A stretch of DNA of 46,631 nt from Bacteroidetes bacterium GWA2_32_17 (GCA_001769035.1 MENF01000133.1:1-46631), one strand, 5' to 3'; positions 9,351 to 18,750 are shown, numbered from the stretch's first letter. The notes: generated by a model from the sequence alone, not told the origin. Program-made: numbers and translations.

Positions 9351-9358
9351 TATTTTTG
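9351..9358 (+). promoter_or_regulatory. -7 element TATTTTTG for the oxidoreductase operon
   Basis: TATTTTTG matches TAnnTTTG and lies 34 bases before the ATG at 9393. No clear -33 TTTG is seen, only T-rich sequence. Confidence 0.55.
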
Positions 9359-9392
9359 CAGTTACACAATATTTTTTTTTGAAATTTTAAAT

Positions 9393-10562
9393 ATGAACGA
9401 TACCAATCAAAAAATCGGGTTTATTGACAATTCAAGATTAATTACAGAATCGCTTGTAAAAGCTGGTGCTGATGTTTTTGTAGGATACCCCATAACACCT
9501 GCGAATTTGTTATATTATTATGCAAACAAACGATTTCCATCTTTTTTTGCTGCACCTGATGAAATAACAACTGTTCAATTGATGACTGGATTTTCAGCTT
9601 GTAGTAGAATTCCTGTTACCGCAACATCTTTTCCTGGGTTTGCATTAATGATTGAATCAATAAATATGGCTTATATGATGGAGTTACCCATGGTTATTGT
9701 ACTGGTTCAAAGATTGGGACCTGCTACTGGTTCAGCAACAGGTGGAGCACAGGGCGATATTTCAATGGTTTCAAATATTATTTCGGGAGGATTGGCAATT
9801 CCTGTTTTCAGTGTTTCTGATCCGGTTGACAATTGGAAAATTTCTGCTAAATGTGTTGAAATGGCTGTAAAATTGAGAACGCCTGTTATTCTTATTACAT
9901 CTAAAGAAGAAGTAATGACACAATTTTCTTTTGATTTGAATAAACTTGATGAAATAAAGCCAATACAACGAAAATTTTATGAAAAAGATGAGGCATTTAA
10001 ACCATATCTAGCAGATGAAAGTCTTATCCCTCAATTTCTTCCTCTTACAAATACAAAACACCAGGTAAGGTATACTGCATCAACACACAATTCAAATGGT
10101 ATTCTTCAAAATTCAACTAAAGAAGCACTTGACAATACTGAAAGATTACATAATAAAAACATCATGCACATTAAAGATTATACTTTTTTTAAATATGATA
10201 AACAAGAAGGAGCCGAAATATTAATAATATCTTATGGCATAACATCAATGGCTGCCATAAATGCAGTGGAAACTTTAAGAATTGAAGGAATAAAAATTTC
10301 GCTGTTAATTGTTAAAACACTTTTTCCTATCCCTATAGAGTATTATAACATTGTTGATGAATACAATAAAATTATTTTTGCTGAAGAAAATCTTACCGGG
10401 CAATACAGAAAAGCAATGTTTGGAAATCAACCTTCAAATAAAATTTCGGGAGTAAACAAAATGGGTAAAATGATTGACCCTGAAGAAATTGTATTAAAAT
10501 TTAAAGAATTGGTTCGTGAGACACGAACCAAGGAAATGGGAGGAGTAAACAGTGAGCAGTGA
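9393..10562 (+). CDS. 2-oxoacid:ferredoxin oxidoreductase, alpha subunit
   Basis: Alpha subunit of a CoA-dependent 2-oxoacid (2-oxoglutarate, branched-chain or indolepyruvate-type) ferredoxin oxidoreductase. It has GYPITP (31-36), the pyrimidine-side thiamine diphosphate motif. It also has the TSFPGFALMIE and QRLGPATGSATGGAQGDI blocks of the KorA/VorB-like family, then a transketolase C-terminal-like domain ending around residue 371. The last roughly 18 residues (ELVRETRTKEMGG...) are encoded by a perfect palindromic repeat and by a CAGTGAGCAGTG-type repeat, so the true ancestral C-terminus was probably shorter. The next gene, 52 bases downstream, supplies beta and gamma parts. The substrate is not determinable from sequence. 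It likely works anaerobically or microaerobically with reduced ferredoxin. Confidence 0.88.
   Translation: MNDTNQKIGFIDNSRLITESLVKAGADVFVGYPITPANLLYYYANKRFPSFFAAPDEITTVQLMTGFSACSRIPVTATSFPGFALMIESINMAYMMELPMVIVLVQRLGPATGSATGGAQGDISMVSNIISGGLAIPVFSVSDPVDNWKISAKCVEMAVKLRTPVILITSKEEVMTQFSFDLNKLDEIKPIQRKFYEKDEAFKPYLADESLIPQFLPLTNTKHQVRYTASTHNSNGILQNSTKEALDNTERLHNKNIMHIKDYTFFKYDKQEGAEILIISYGITSMAAINAVETLRIEGIKISLLIVKTLFPIPIEYYNIVDEYNKIIFAEENLTGQYRKAMFGNQPSNKISGVNKMGKMIDPEEIVLKFKELVRETRTKEMGGVNSEQ
10509..10531. repeat. palindrome inside the 3' end of the alpha-subunit gene
   Basis: TTGGTTCGTG and CACGAACCAA form a perfect 10-bp inverted repeat around a 3-nt loop. It lies inside the reading frame, 31 bases before its stop codon, and encodes Leu-Val-Arg-Glu-Thr-Arg-Thr-Lys. 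It resembles dispersed intergenic palindromes rather than protein-coding sequence. Confidence 0.8.
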
Positions 10563-10614
10563 AAAAAGTAAACAGTAATCAAAATTATAATTTTACAAAA
10601 TATTTAAAATAACG

Positions 10615-11877
10615 ATGAAAAAATATTTAAACGATAATCCGTTGCCTTTTTGCAAAGGATGCGGGCATAGTCTTGTTTCAGAAAACACTGAAAAAGCATT
10701 AAATAATTTAGGAATAAAACCTCTTGATGTTATTCTAGTTACAGATATTGGATGTCATGGAATTATTGATAAAGCTTTTCAAACACATACTGTTCATGGA
10801 TTACATGGAAGATCGGTTGCTTTAGCTTCTGGGGTTTCAGCCGGACTAAACAATCCTGATAAAAAAGTTCTTGTATTTTTAGGTGATGGAGGAGCTACCA
10901 TTGGTATGCAACATATTATAAATGCAGCACACTACAATTATAATATGACGGTTGTTATTCATAACAACTTTCTTTATGGAATGACAGGCGGACAACCAAG
11001 TGAATTTACACCATTGGGTTTTAAAACGCCAACACTATCAGAAGGTGCCGACCATTCAAATTACGATATTTGCAAGATTGTTGCTGCAGCAGGAGCTAAC
11101 TACGTTAGAAGAATTATCGGCATAGGTGATTTCTCAGAACAACTTACAGAAGCTTTTTCTGTGAAAGGATTTTCACTTATCGAAATAATTGAAATATGCA
11201 CCAGCTACGCTGTAAAAGCTAACCCGGGAATGAAACTTGGAAAAGTGGCTGAAAAAGCAGGATTGGTTGCAAAACTTTATGTTAATGAAGATAAAAAAGC
11301 ATTTGTAACTAAGGTTAATAATGCTCACGAATCATTGATTGAACAAATTAAAGTGATGACGGTTAATTATAAATCCAATATCAAAAAACCAGTAAGAATT
11401 ATGATAAGCGGTTCGGCTGGAGAAGGCGTACAGGTTGCTGCTGAACTGCTTGCAAAATCTGCAATAATTTCAGGTTTAAATTCAACAAAAAAAGGAAGTT
11501 ATCCGGTTACGGTAGGCGTTGGCTTTTCTTCTTCTGAAGTTATTATTTCGCCTGAACCAATTAAATATACAGGATTTCCTTCGCCAGAAATACTTTTTAT
11601 TACATCACAGGATGGGCTTGACTATGCAAAAGCTACTATTAGCAAAATGACCGAAAATGATTGTATTTATTTAGATAACAGTTTGAACAATCCCGAAACA
11701 AAAGCAAAAATTATTAAACATGATTACAGGAACAAAACAGGAAGTAAATATGCTTCTATTTACGCATTGTTATATTATATAAATTCGTCTGGAATATTTC
11801 CAAAAGAAGCTTTTTACGATACTTTTGTTCAAAATATGAATAGTTCGAAAGTTGATATTACAACTTTGTTAAATTGA
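10615..11877 (+). CDS. 2-oxoacid:ferredoxin oxidoreductase, fused beta-gamma subunit
   Basis: Second and last gene of the oxidoreductase unit. Residues 1-about 245 are the thiamine-diphosphate-binding beta subunit. They contain CKGCGH (13-18), a further Cys in IGCHG (47), and the cofactor motif GDG (90-92) to NN (117-118). The third cluster-ligand Cys of the family is probably IGCHG or a later ICTSY Cys. Residues about 258-420 are a gamma domain, beginning RIMISGSAGEGVQVAAELLAK and continuing with GSYPVTVGVGFSSSEVIIS and FPSPEILFIT. In many bacteria these are separate genes; here they are one chain. No delta (2x[4Fe-4S] ferredoxin) subunit is visible next to it. The intergenic 11878-11992 before the convergent CHAT gene shows nothing recognisable. 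Confidence 0.87.
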   Translation: MKKYLNDNPLPFCKGCGHSLVSENTEKALNNLGIKPLDVILVTDIGCHGIIDKAFQTHTVHGLHGRSVALASGVSAGLNNPDKKVLVFLGDGGATIGMQHIINAAHYNYNMTVVIHNNFLYGMTGGQPSEFTPLGFKTPTLSEGADHSNYDICKIVAAAGANYVRRIIGIGDFSEQLTEAFSVKGFSLIEIIEICTSYAVKANPGMKLGKVAEKAGLVAKLYVNEDKKAFVTKVNNAHESLIEQIKVMTVNYKSNIKKPVRIMISGSAGEGVQVAAELLAKSAIISGLNSTKKGSYPVTVGVGFSSSEVIISPEPIKYTGFPSPEILFITSQDGLDYAKATISKMTENDCIYLDNSLNNPETKAKIIKHDYRNKTGSKYASIYALLYYINSSGIFPKEAFYDTFVQNMNSSKVDITTLLN

Positions 11878-11992
11878 TAAACCATTTTGAAATCGAAATA
11901 TATTATAATGTTTTTCTTTTTAAATGGAATAACATAATACATATATTTATTTTATCAATACAATAAGCCCTCTTTATCAAGCTCACGATAAA

Positions 11993-14900
11993 TCACTCTA
12001 TTAACATAAACGCTCCCCAATAATAAGGGTCATACTTCCCCCTCATTTCTTTTTGGGTTTCGTTAAATGATTTGCGAATGTATTTTAATTTTAATAGTTT
12101 AGTGTAAAATGTTACCATAAATTCTTCGGTTTCTTTGTCGGGGACTTGCCATAAACTCATAATAATGTATTTAACTCCAGCCATTTTAAATGCTCGCTGT
12201 AAACCATAAACCCCTTCACTGCCTTTTACGTCGCCTAATCCCGTTTCGCAAGCCGACATTACTAAAAGTTCAGTATTTTGCAAATTCATATTCGATACTT
12301 CATACGCTGTAAGTACTCCATCTTCACCATCAGCTTTTGTTTTTGACCATACATCATTTGCTCTGGCAAGTGCCAAACCCGAACGCATTAGTGGGTTTGT
12401 GTTTTTAACAAAACTCTCAATACCAATACTCCCACCTCTAAAAGCAACATCACCAACTTCCGATTTTTCTTCTTTCTTTTCTTTAATTTCTTTTGGGTCG
12501 GGGTAGAAATAACCATGTGTAGCAACGTGTAAAATTGATGGTGAATTATTTCCATCTAACTTTTTAAAATTTTCTTCACTCGCTAATAGTCCTAAATACT
12601 CATTGGTTAACAATTTATTATCTATAAATATTTTATTTATTTTGTTAGCTTCTTGCTTTGTTCCTTCAAGGTATTTCCATATTTCCTGTTCGTTGTTTTC
12701 AGAACTAAACTGGGCACCTCCAAAAACACATAAATTCAGGTTTTTAGATATAATTTCGTTATTGTTTTTATCAATAATATTATAAGTTGATGCAAGAGAA
12801 TTTAGCATGTATTTTTCTGATAAAAATTTGTTTTCATCAGTCATTATTGATGAAAAAGCAATTTTATGTAACAAGCCCGACGGCGAGAAATAAACTGTAT
12901 TTATTCCTGCGAACAATGAATCTAATTTTTTCCAAATAACATTATACAATTTTTTATTTTCAGCTTTAGATGTTCCATAGATTTTTGAGATATATTCGAT
13001 ATTATTCCTACCAAACTCACCTAACACATTCTCTAATTCTTTTGCTTCAAAAAGATTCACCATTACCGGCGATTTACTTCCCGCAAATATTATCAATGCA
13101 CAATAATTATCGCTGTACGCATTGTTATTTTCGAGTCTTTTAAAGTGAGTAAATTCAATTACAGCTTCATTTTCTTTTAAATTTTTCTTTATTAATTTCC
13201 AATCTGTGTTAAATATTTCCTCACTTTTAGTTATTTCATTCGATTTTAATACTAATTCTTTTTCTAAAATATTAATATGTTCCTCAAGCGAATCAACACT
13301 TTGAAAGCGTTTATTAATTGGAAGTGAATATAATTTTGCAAGTTGTTGTTTTTCGCCAATCCAATTGTTATATTTTACAATAAGTTCGTTGTCGTTACTG
13401 TTTAAAATTTCATTTTTCATTTTGCTTGATGTTCGCAACAATATACCTTTATTTATTAATTCATTATTATAAACTAATTGCGATATTTCCGGATTAATAT
13501 TTTTACTTATTATTGCAAAAGATTTCAACATATCGTTATACAACGAAATGGTATTAAGATAATTAGATTTTTCTTCTTCAGATAAAAACGAAAAATTATT
13601 TTTAATAAGCTCATAATTTAATTGTATTGATTTTGTATAATATTTTTCAGCTTCTTTATAATTATTAGAACTTTCATAAATATATGCCAAACTTGACATA
13701 GTTCCGGAAATTAAAGGATTATTTTCACCATAAACCTGTTGTTTTAATTTTAATGATTTTAAACAATATTCCTGAGCTTTGTTATAATCTGAATTTCCAC
13801 TATACAAAAGTGCAATATTGTGATATGTTACAGCTAAACTTGGATAATTTTCACCAAAAATTTTAATTTCAATTTCTATTGATTTTAAATATAATGGTTC
13901 GGCTAATTCAAACTGTCCGGTATTTCTGTAATACTCAGCTAAATTATTCAAATGCAAAGCATAATCGGGATTATCAATTCCAAATGCAATGCTGTCAATT
14001 TTTAACGATTTAGAAAAATAATCAGATGCTTTGTTAACTAATAATATAGCTTCTTTTTGACTTTCAGTTTTAATTGACATTTCGAGATACAGAGTGCCTA
14101 AATTATTTAATGCTGAGGAGTAATTTGTATTTGATTCACCATAAATATTTTTATATTTTTCTAAAGCTTCTAAATAATATTTTTCTGCTTTATCATAATT
14201 TCCTGTTTCATAATAAAACACACCTAAACTCAATATTTCAGTTGCATAGTTTGGATGCTCAACGCCTAATTTTTCTTTTGTTATTGTAACGGCATCTAAA
14301 AGATATTCTTCGGCTTGTTTATTATCTCCTTTTTTGAGCATTGTATTAGCCAAATTATTGAGTACGTTTACATTATCGGGATGTGTTTTTCCAAATGAAT
14401 TATATTGAATTTCTAATGATTTTCTTAAAACATCTTCCGATTTATCGAAATTACCTGACTGATAATAAAATAAGCCCAAATTATTTAAAAAGGTTGCATA
14501 TTCGGGATGCATATCACCGTAAACCTTTTCAAAAATATTTTGACATTTGTTATAAGTTTCTTCAGCCATTTGAAAATTACCAATTGTACTGTACAAACCA
14601 GCTAAACTATTCAATGTATTTGCGTAAGACGAATGAAATTCACCAACTGTATTTTTTTGAATTAACAATGCTTTTTTAAGCAGGTTTCCGGCAATTAAAT
14701 AATCACCTTTTGAAATTTTAATATTTGCTAAATTGTAAATTGATATTGAATAATCAATATGATTTTCGCCTTGCAAATCTTTTCTTAATTCAACAACTTT
14801 TTCAAATTGTTTTTCAGCCATATTATAATCTCCTGTTTGCTCGAATAAAAGCGAAAGGTTATTTAACGAATTAATATATCCATCGTACTTTTCGCCATAA

Positions 14901-16063
14901 AGAGATTTTTGAATATCTAAAGCTTTTTTTGAAAGTTCAATAGCTTCTTTGTATTTACCATTTGACGAATATATTGATACTAAATTGCTTAATGCAGTAG
15001 CATAATCAGGACTTGTTTCACCATAAATTTTTCTATAAATATCAATTGCCTCATTTAAAAGCGATTCCGCTTCTTTGTATTTTCCCAAATTATCGTATAA
15101 CACAGCAAAATTTGAAAGTGTAAGAGCATAATAATTACTCTCTTTTTTATAAACTTTTTCTTTAATAGCAAGACATTGTTTATACAAATTTTCTGCTTCT
15201 GAATTTTTTTCAAGCTTTTCGTAACATACTGCATGATTATTTAATGCGGTAGCATAATCTGCTGAATTTTTACCATAAAATTTCAGGCACAATTCAACAA
15301 ATTCGGAATAAACCTTTTCAGACTTTTCATACATACCAGCTTTTAAATAAAATTCGCCTAAACTGTTTAATGTTATAATATAGTTTGCCGACAGCTTCCC
15401 ATAAGATTTTTCCATTAATTCAACTGAATGTGTATAAAATGGTTCTGCTTGAGCGTACATTCCATGAACAAAGTAAAAAGGAGCAATTATATTAACAGTT
15501 GCCATATACAGTGAGTCTGTTTCGGCATAATTATTTTTTACAACCTCAAAAACATCTTCATAAATTTGTTGTGATTTGTCATAACTTCCTGCAATGCTAT
15601 ATATATTAGCTTGTTGATTTGCAGTATTTATGTAATCCATTGAATTTTTAGTTTGGTCTTTTATTATAAAATTAATTACCTCATCCATCAATGGATATGC
15701 TAAAGAATATTTGCCGATATACGTATAATTTATTGCTAAATTGTATGTTACCATTATATAATTATAATTTTCAACTCCATATAATGTTTTAGATAAATCT
15801 CTAACTTCATTATATTTTTCAACAGCTTTGTTGTAATCCTGAATTCCATAGTAAGAAAAAGCAATGTACCTTAATACACTATAATAATTTGTATCTTTCA
15901 TACCAATTTCCAATAAAGTTTGATTACCTGTTTTTATAGCATCAGCATATTTTTGCTCCTGAAATTCTTGTGCAAATTTATTATATGACTCTTGCCAATT
16001 TTGAGAAAAAGAAAGGTTGAAAACAAATAGTAAAATAATATTAATGATAAAAGTTTTGTTCAT
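11993..16063 (-). CDS. exported TPR-CHAT protein (caspase-like protease)
   Basis: Large (1356 residues) predicted cysteine protease with a protein-binding scaffold. After a signal peptide (1-20, ending SFSQ) come about 19 tetratricopeptide units of roughly 42 residues (about 23-860), of the kinesin-light-chain style (NNLG-Y-G-A-YG spacing). A helical linker (about 870-1010) and a C-terminal CHAT domain follow. The CHAT catalytic pair is visible as His1183 in VATHGYF and Cys1272 in MSACETGLG, followed by the family's GLQRAF and MSLWQVPD. Both catalytic residues are intact. Known TPR-CHAT effectors act in the cytoplasm (for example with type III-E CRISPR), but this one carries a signal peptide, so it probably works in the periplasm. 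It is a single-gene unit, 4.5 kb from the WD40-caspase modules. The substrate is unknown. Confidence 0.92.
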   Translation of the reverse strand: MNKTFIINIILLFVFNLSFSQNWQESYNKFAQEFQEQKYADAIKTGNQTLLEIGMKDTNYYSVLRYIAFSYYGIQDYNKAVEKYNEVRDLSKTLYGVENYNYIMVTYNLAINYTYIGKYSLAYPLMDEVINFIIKDQTKNSMDYINTANQQANIYSIAGSYDKSQQIYEDVFEVVKNNYAETDSLYMATVNIIAPFYFVHGMYAQAEPFYTHSVELMEKSYGKLSANYIITLNSLGEFYLKAGMYEKSEKVYSEFVELCLKFYGKNSADYATALNNHAVCYEKLEKNSEAENLYKQCLAIKEKVYKKESNYYALTLSNFAVLYDNLGKYKEAESLLNEAIDIYRKIYGETSPDYATALSNLVSIYSSNGKYKEAIELSKKALDIQKSLYGEKYDGYINSLNNLSLLFEQTGDYNMAEKQFEKVVELRKDLQGENHIDYSISIYNLANIKISKGDYLIAGNLLKKALLIQKNTVGEFHSSYANTLNSLAGLYSTIGNFQMAEETYNKCQNIFEKVYGDMHPEYATFLNNLGLFYYQSGNFDKSEDVLRKSLEIQYNSFGKTHPDNVNVLNNLANTMLKKGDNKQAEEYLLDAVTITKEKLGVEHPNYATEILSLGVFYYETGNYDKAEKYYLEALEKYKNIYGESNTNYSSALNNLGTLYLEMSIKTESQKEAILLVNKASDYFSKSLKIDSIAFGIDNPDYALHLNNLAEYYRNTGQFELAEPLYLKSIEIEIKIFGENYPSLAVTYHNIALLYSGNSDYNKAQEYCLKSLKLKQQVYGENNPLISGTMSSLAYIYESSNNYKEAEKYYTKSIQLNYELIKNNFSFLSEEEKSNYLNTISLYNDMLKSFAIISKNINPEISQLVYNNELINKGILLRTSSKMKNEILNSNDNELIVKYNNWIGEKQQLAKLYSLPINKRFQSVDSLEEHINILEKELVLKSNEITKSEEIFNTDWKLIKKNLKENEAVIEFTHFKRLENNNAYSDNYCALIIFAGSKSPVMVNLFEAKELENVLGEFGRNNIEYISKIYGTSKAENKKLYNVIWKKLDSLFAGINTVYFSPSGLLHKIAFSSIMTDENKFLSEKYMLNSLASTYNIIDKNNNEIISKNLNLCVFGGAQFSSENNEQEIWKYLEGTKQEANKINKIFIDNKLLTNEYLGLLASEENFKKLDGNNSPSILHVATHGYFYPDPKEIKEKKEEKSEVGDVAFRGGSIGIESFVKNTNPLMRSGLALARANDVWSKTKADGEDGVLTAYEVSNMNLQNTELLVMSACETGLGDVKGSEGVYGLQRAFKMAGVKYIIMSLWQVPDKETEEFMVTFYTKLLKLKYIRKSFNETQKEMRGKYDPYYWGAFMLIE

Positions 16064-16582
16064 TATGTTATTGTATTACAAATAATATAGAATTCTTTTA
16101 ATAAAAAATTAAAAACTATACAATAATAATAAATTTCAATTAATTATCTAATAAAATTATAAAACAAATTAATATTAAGCCTATTTGGAAGTAAAATTTT
16201 AACAACAATCTAGGGTCAGGGCTATGAATTATTTTATCCTTTTTTAAGCTCTTGTTAATCAATATTTCAAGACTTCTTTTAATCATAATTTTCGTTTTAA
16301 AACGCTAAATTGATATGTTTTCTTCGTTTTCAAACGAATTTGCTATTAATTTCCTGATTTTTTTCAAAACAAGAAAGATTCTGGGAACGTTTGAAGCTAC
16401 TTAACGACGAGCAATTGCTTGCAGTTTGTGTCAAACCGCTATGAAATTTATTTGATGTAGTATTTGTTAATTTGCACATTCTGCTAGTTGTTTTCATAGA
16501 TGGTATTATGCCATATGCTTTATTGTCATCACATTGTTAGTATTTAATCATTCTGCAATAATTGGTTATTATGAATTAAAAA
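16064..16582. other. gene-free stretch holding the last 57-bp cassette site
   Basis: No open frame of note. It holds the upstream region of the TPR-CHAT gene (without a clear TAnnTTTG element) and two short palindromes, CGTTTTAAAACG (16293-16304) and TTCGTTTTCAAACGAA (16326-16341). It also contains the 57-bp imperfect palindrome at 16385-16441 that ends the cassette array. Confidence 0.6.
16385..16441 (-). repeat. 57-bp cassette-end palindrome, site D
   Basis: Fourth and most diverged member of a family of four elements, all exactly 57 bp and alignable without gaps (others at 17295, 18643 and 19719). Shared positions are AACG near one end, GCA and GCAG in the centre, and TGTCAAAC-CG-TA at the other end. 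The ends are inverted repeats, and the centre folds on GCAA-TTGC-TTGC. It lies downstream of the stop of the gene at 16583, as each other site lies downstream of its own gene. Confidence 0.8.
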
Positions 16583-17113
16583 TTATTCTGTCTTTTTTAT
16601 AATACAATCAATAGTATTTTTGAAATAATTTTTAGCTCTTTCTTTGTTTGTATTTCCATTAATCATATCAACATCAATATAGCTGTCTGATGTATATATT
16701 CGCATACTTTTAATGGTATCATTCTTTAATTTTAAAAGTGTTTCCTTTGAAATGTCATATAATACAGAACAAATATCATTACCATTACATATTATCTCAT
16801 CATTTATTCTTTTTAATCTATAAATTGAGTCTTTGTTACTCATTAGCAATAATTCATTATTTTTTGAATTAAAACAACATTTCTTATTACTTATAAAACC
16901 CATATTTAAATAATACTCTTCACTAACTCTACCTAGACTAAAAAAAACAAATGTTCCAGACCATGTTGGATAAACTACTTTAACTTGCTCCGTAAGTACC
17001 TTTTCTACTTTTTCAAATTTATCAATTTCATTTGTTTTGTATTTGCAATCTTGAGAAAACGAAAAAAGAGAAACTAAAATTAGAGTTAATTGTGTAAAAA
17101 TGTATTTTTTCAT
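16583..17113 (-). CDS. hypothetical secreted protein (cassette gene 4)
   Basis: No family recognised. The ATG at 17113 is preferred over an in-frame GTG at 17131 because it opens directly into a signal peptide (MKKYIFTQLTLILVSLFSFSQ) and lies 18 bases after the -7 element TATATTTG. The mature part is about 155 residues, with Cys residues at DC, KKCCF, IICNGNDIC and DCII, so disulfides in the periplasm are likely. It is the last member of the cassette array when read on the minus strand, with a 57-bp site downstream and a long direct repeat upstream. Nothing in it suggests an enzyme. Confidence 0.65.
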   Translation of the reverse strand: MKKYIFTQLTLILVSLFSFSQDCKYKTNEIDKFEKVEKVLTEQVKVVYPTWSGTFVFFSLGRVSEEYYLNMGFISNKKCCFNSKNNELLLMSNKDSIYRLKRINDEIICNGNDICSVLYDISKETLLKLKNDTIKSMRIYTSDSYIDVDMINGNTNKERAKNYFKNTIDCIIKKTE

Positions 17114-17120
17114 ATTTAAA

Positions 17121-17351
17121 TTATTTAACACAAATATACAACATTTAGAATAAAAAATTAAATTTTAATAAATATTTGAATGTTGTTAAATTGAATTTCT
17201 GAGCAAAATTAAAATTTCGTTTTTATAATATGAATTTTGTTATAACCAGTAAAACACAAACGATTGAGTGAGTAATATGAATTAGAAACTAAAATAACGT
17301 TTGATGAATGAGAAAATTGGGCATATAGCCACAGCCATTGTCAAACCGTTA
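17121..17351 (-). repeat. cassette spacer repeat R1 (promoter plus 57-bp site A)
   Basis: About 230 bp that recur at 18471-18699 and 19541-19775 with high identity, including ATTTAACACAAATATACAA, TTAAATTTTAATAAATATTTGAA, GAGCAAAATTAAAATT and ACGATTGAGTGAGTAATATG. One end is the 57-bp imperfect palindrome (17295-17351; outer TAACGTTTGA against TGTCAAACCGTTA, inner GGC-ATATA-GCC). The other end carries TATATTTG facing the gene at 17113. It holds no gene. Confidence 0.88.
17131..17138 (-). promoter_or_regulatory. -7 element TATATTTG inside repeat R1
   Basis: On the minus strand TATATTTG matches TAnnTTTG. The same octamer occurs at the same place in R2 (18479-18486) and R3 (19548-19555), in each case reading into the next cassette gene. 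Confidence 0.65.
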
Positions 17352-17363
17352 AAATATTTACAA

Positions 17364-17412
17364 TTTGTTAGAATTGTCAAGTTTCACATATTGCCCGCTA
17401 AATTCTAACAAA
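17364..17412 (-). repeat. 12-bp stem-loop after the DUF5677-like gene
   Basis: TTTGTTAGAATT (17364-17375) and AATTCTAACAAA (17401-17412) are a perfect 12-bp inverted repeat around a 25-nt loop, starting 7 bases after the stop codon. It could act as a transcript end without a U-tract or as part of the cassette recombination structure; sequence alone cannot decide. Confidence 0.6.
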
Positions 17413-17419
17413 GTGTTAG

Positions 17420-18385
17420 CTACCGTTTTTTTATTTCTATTAATTGTTTCTCAGTTATTTGCCTATGAAATTCAATAATTCCTAAATACCAATTATTGAA
17501 GTCAGTTTGTTTTATAGGAATCCTTTTTTGAATATATATAGGAAAAATTATTAGGCAGAAATTAAAACAATTTTGTGTAATATGTTGTGCATTTTGCGGA
17601 TCTCTAATTTGTATTATTCCGAAATCTTTTTGAGTACTACTTGTCAGTTTACCTTGAAGAATATCTGTCCCATGAGTAGCTGAAGAATAATTTTTGAAAA
17701 AGCCATCGTATAAAACTGTATTCTTTAGATTTTCGGCTAATTCTTTTATGTTTCTAGGTCCATTAAATAATGAATACCACGATATGTTATTTTTTTTAAG
17801 TCTTTTCTGAGTCGCTTCGTATTCAATTTTAAACGGCTGAAATTTCGTTGAATTTATAATTAAATTCCCTGTGTTTAAAAGTTCGTCAACATTTGTCAGA
17901 ATTGGAGGTATTTGGTTTTTCATTATTTTATCATTAAAGAATACTTTTTCAATTTTCTTGTATTCTTCTGATGAGGCATTAAGTCTTTCAAGATTTTTAT
18001 TGTTATTTATATAATTCCACACTAAGAAGGACATTGACCTATTATAGAAGTCTTTGTCAAGAAGATATTCCAAATATAACATGTTTTCTAATGCTGTACG
18101 GAGTATATTTTTACAAGGTTCTACAGAAGACGATTTAATTAAAATACTTATAGCATCAATTTGCTCTATAAAATTTCTAAAAAATAATATAGGTGGCAAA
18201 TCTACATTGTCCATTGTTGATTTTTCAATATCCCATTTAATTAAATTTGAACCAAAATTCACTAATTCTTCAATCCCTGAAGATAACTGTATTAATAATT
18301 TTTCTAAATCCGGTTCCAAATTCCTTGGAATAATATCTTCTACCGGAACTGTCTTTTTATACATATTCAATTTTGTTTTTTTCAA
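17420..18385 (-). CDS. DUF5677-like protein (cassette gene 3)
   Basis: A soluble, mostly helical protein of 321 residues without signal peptide. It contains R-x-x-L-E-x-x-L-Y-L-E-Y-L-L (about 94-109) and a late YSSATHGTDILQG block (about 235). This R...E early and S..HG late pattern is that of DUF5677, a family of unknown biochemical role often found on mobile islands. The gene is bounded by the inverted decamer GTTAGCTACC (17415-17424, overlapping the stop codon) and GGTAGCTAAC (18390-18399, 5 bases before the start), so the unit looks like a discrete cassette. Its promoter is probably TATATTTG in repeat R2, about 95 bases upstream. The family assignment is from memory of the motif pattern and is moderate in confidence. 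Confidence 0.6.
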   Translation of the reverse strand: MKKTKLNMYKKTVPVEDIIPRNLEPDLEKLLIQLSSGIEELVNFGSNLIKWDIEKSTMDNVDLPPILFFRNFIEQIDAISILIKSSSVEPCKNILRTALENMLYLEYLLDKDFYNRSMSFLVWNYINNNKNLERLNASSEEYKKIEKVFFNDKIMKNQIPPILTNVDELLNTGNLIINSTKFQPFKIEYEATQKRLKKNNISWYSLFNGPRNIKELAENLKNTVLYDGFFKNYSSATHGTDILQGKLTSSTQKDFGIIQIRDPQNAQHITQNCFNFCLIIFPIYIQKRIPIKQTDFNNWYLGIIEFHRQITEKQLIEIKKR

Positions 18386-18390
18386 AAATG

Positions 18391-18699
18391 GTAGCTAACT
18401 AATGCATAAATATACCTTATCCGACAACAAACTATTACAACCAATTACAAGCATTTAATAAGTAAATATTATTTAACACAAATATACAAAATTTCGAATA
18501 CAAAATTAAATTTTAATAAATATTTGAATGTTGTTAAAATAAATTTATGAGCAAAATTAAAATTTCGTTTTTATAATTTGCATATTATTATAACGATTAA
18601 AACGCAAACGATTGAGTGAGTAATATGGATTATAAACTAAAATAACGTTTGATGCATGGGAAAGCTGGGCATATAGCCGCAGTCAGTGTCAAACCGTTA
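18391..18699 (-). repeat. cassette spacer repeat R2 (promoter plus 57-bp site B)
   Basis: Second copy of the spacer. It extends further than R1: from GCTAACTAATGCATAAA through CCGACAACAAAC and GCATTTAATAAGTAAA, a stretch shared with R3. It carries TATATTTG (18479-18486, minus strand) and the 57-bp site B (18643-18699), which differs from site A at only about nine positions. The remaining bases to 18750 contain GAGTTAGCGTGGC next to the antitoxin stop. It holds no gene; it fills the 365-bp gap between genes. Confidence 0.88.
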
Positions 18700-18750
18700 A
18701 AATGCCTGAAATCCGATTGCTATCTGATTTAAAAGTGAGTTAGCGTGGCT

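Noticed and set aside
12603-14679. Plus-strand frames inside the TPR-CHAT gene
   Set aside because: They lie opposite a continuous, well-supported 1356-residue protein and have no recognisable features.
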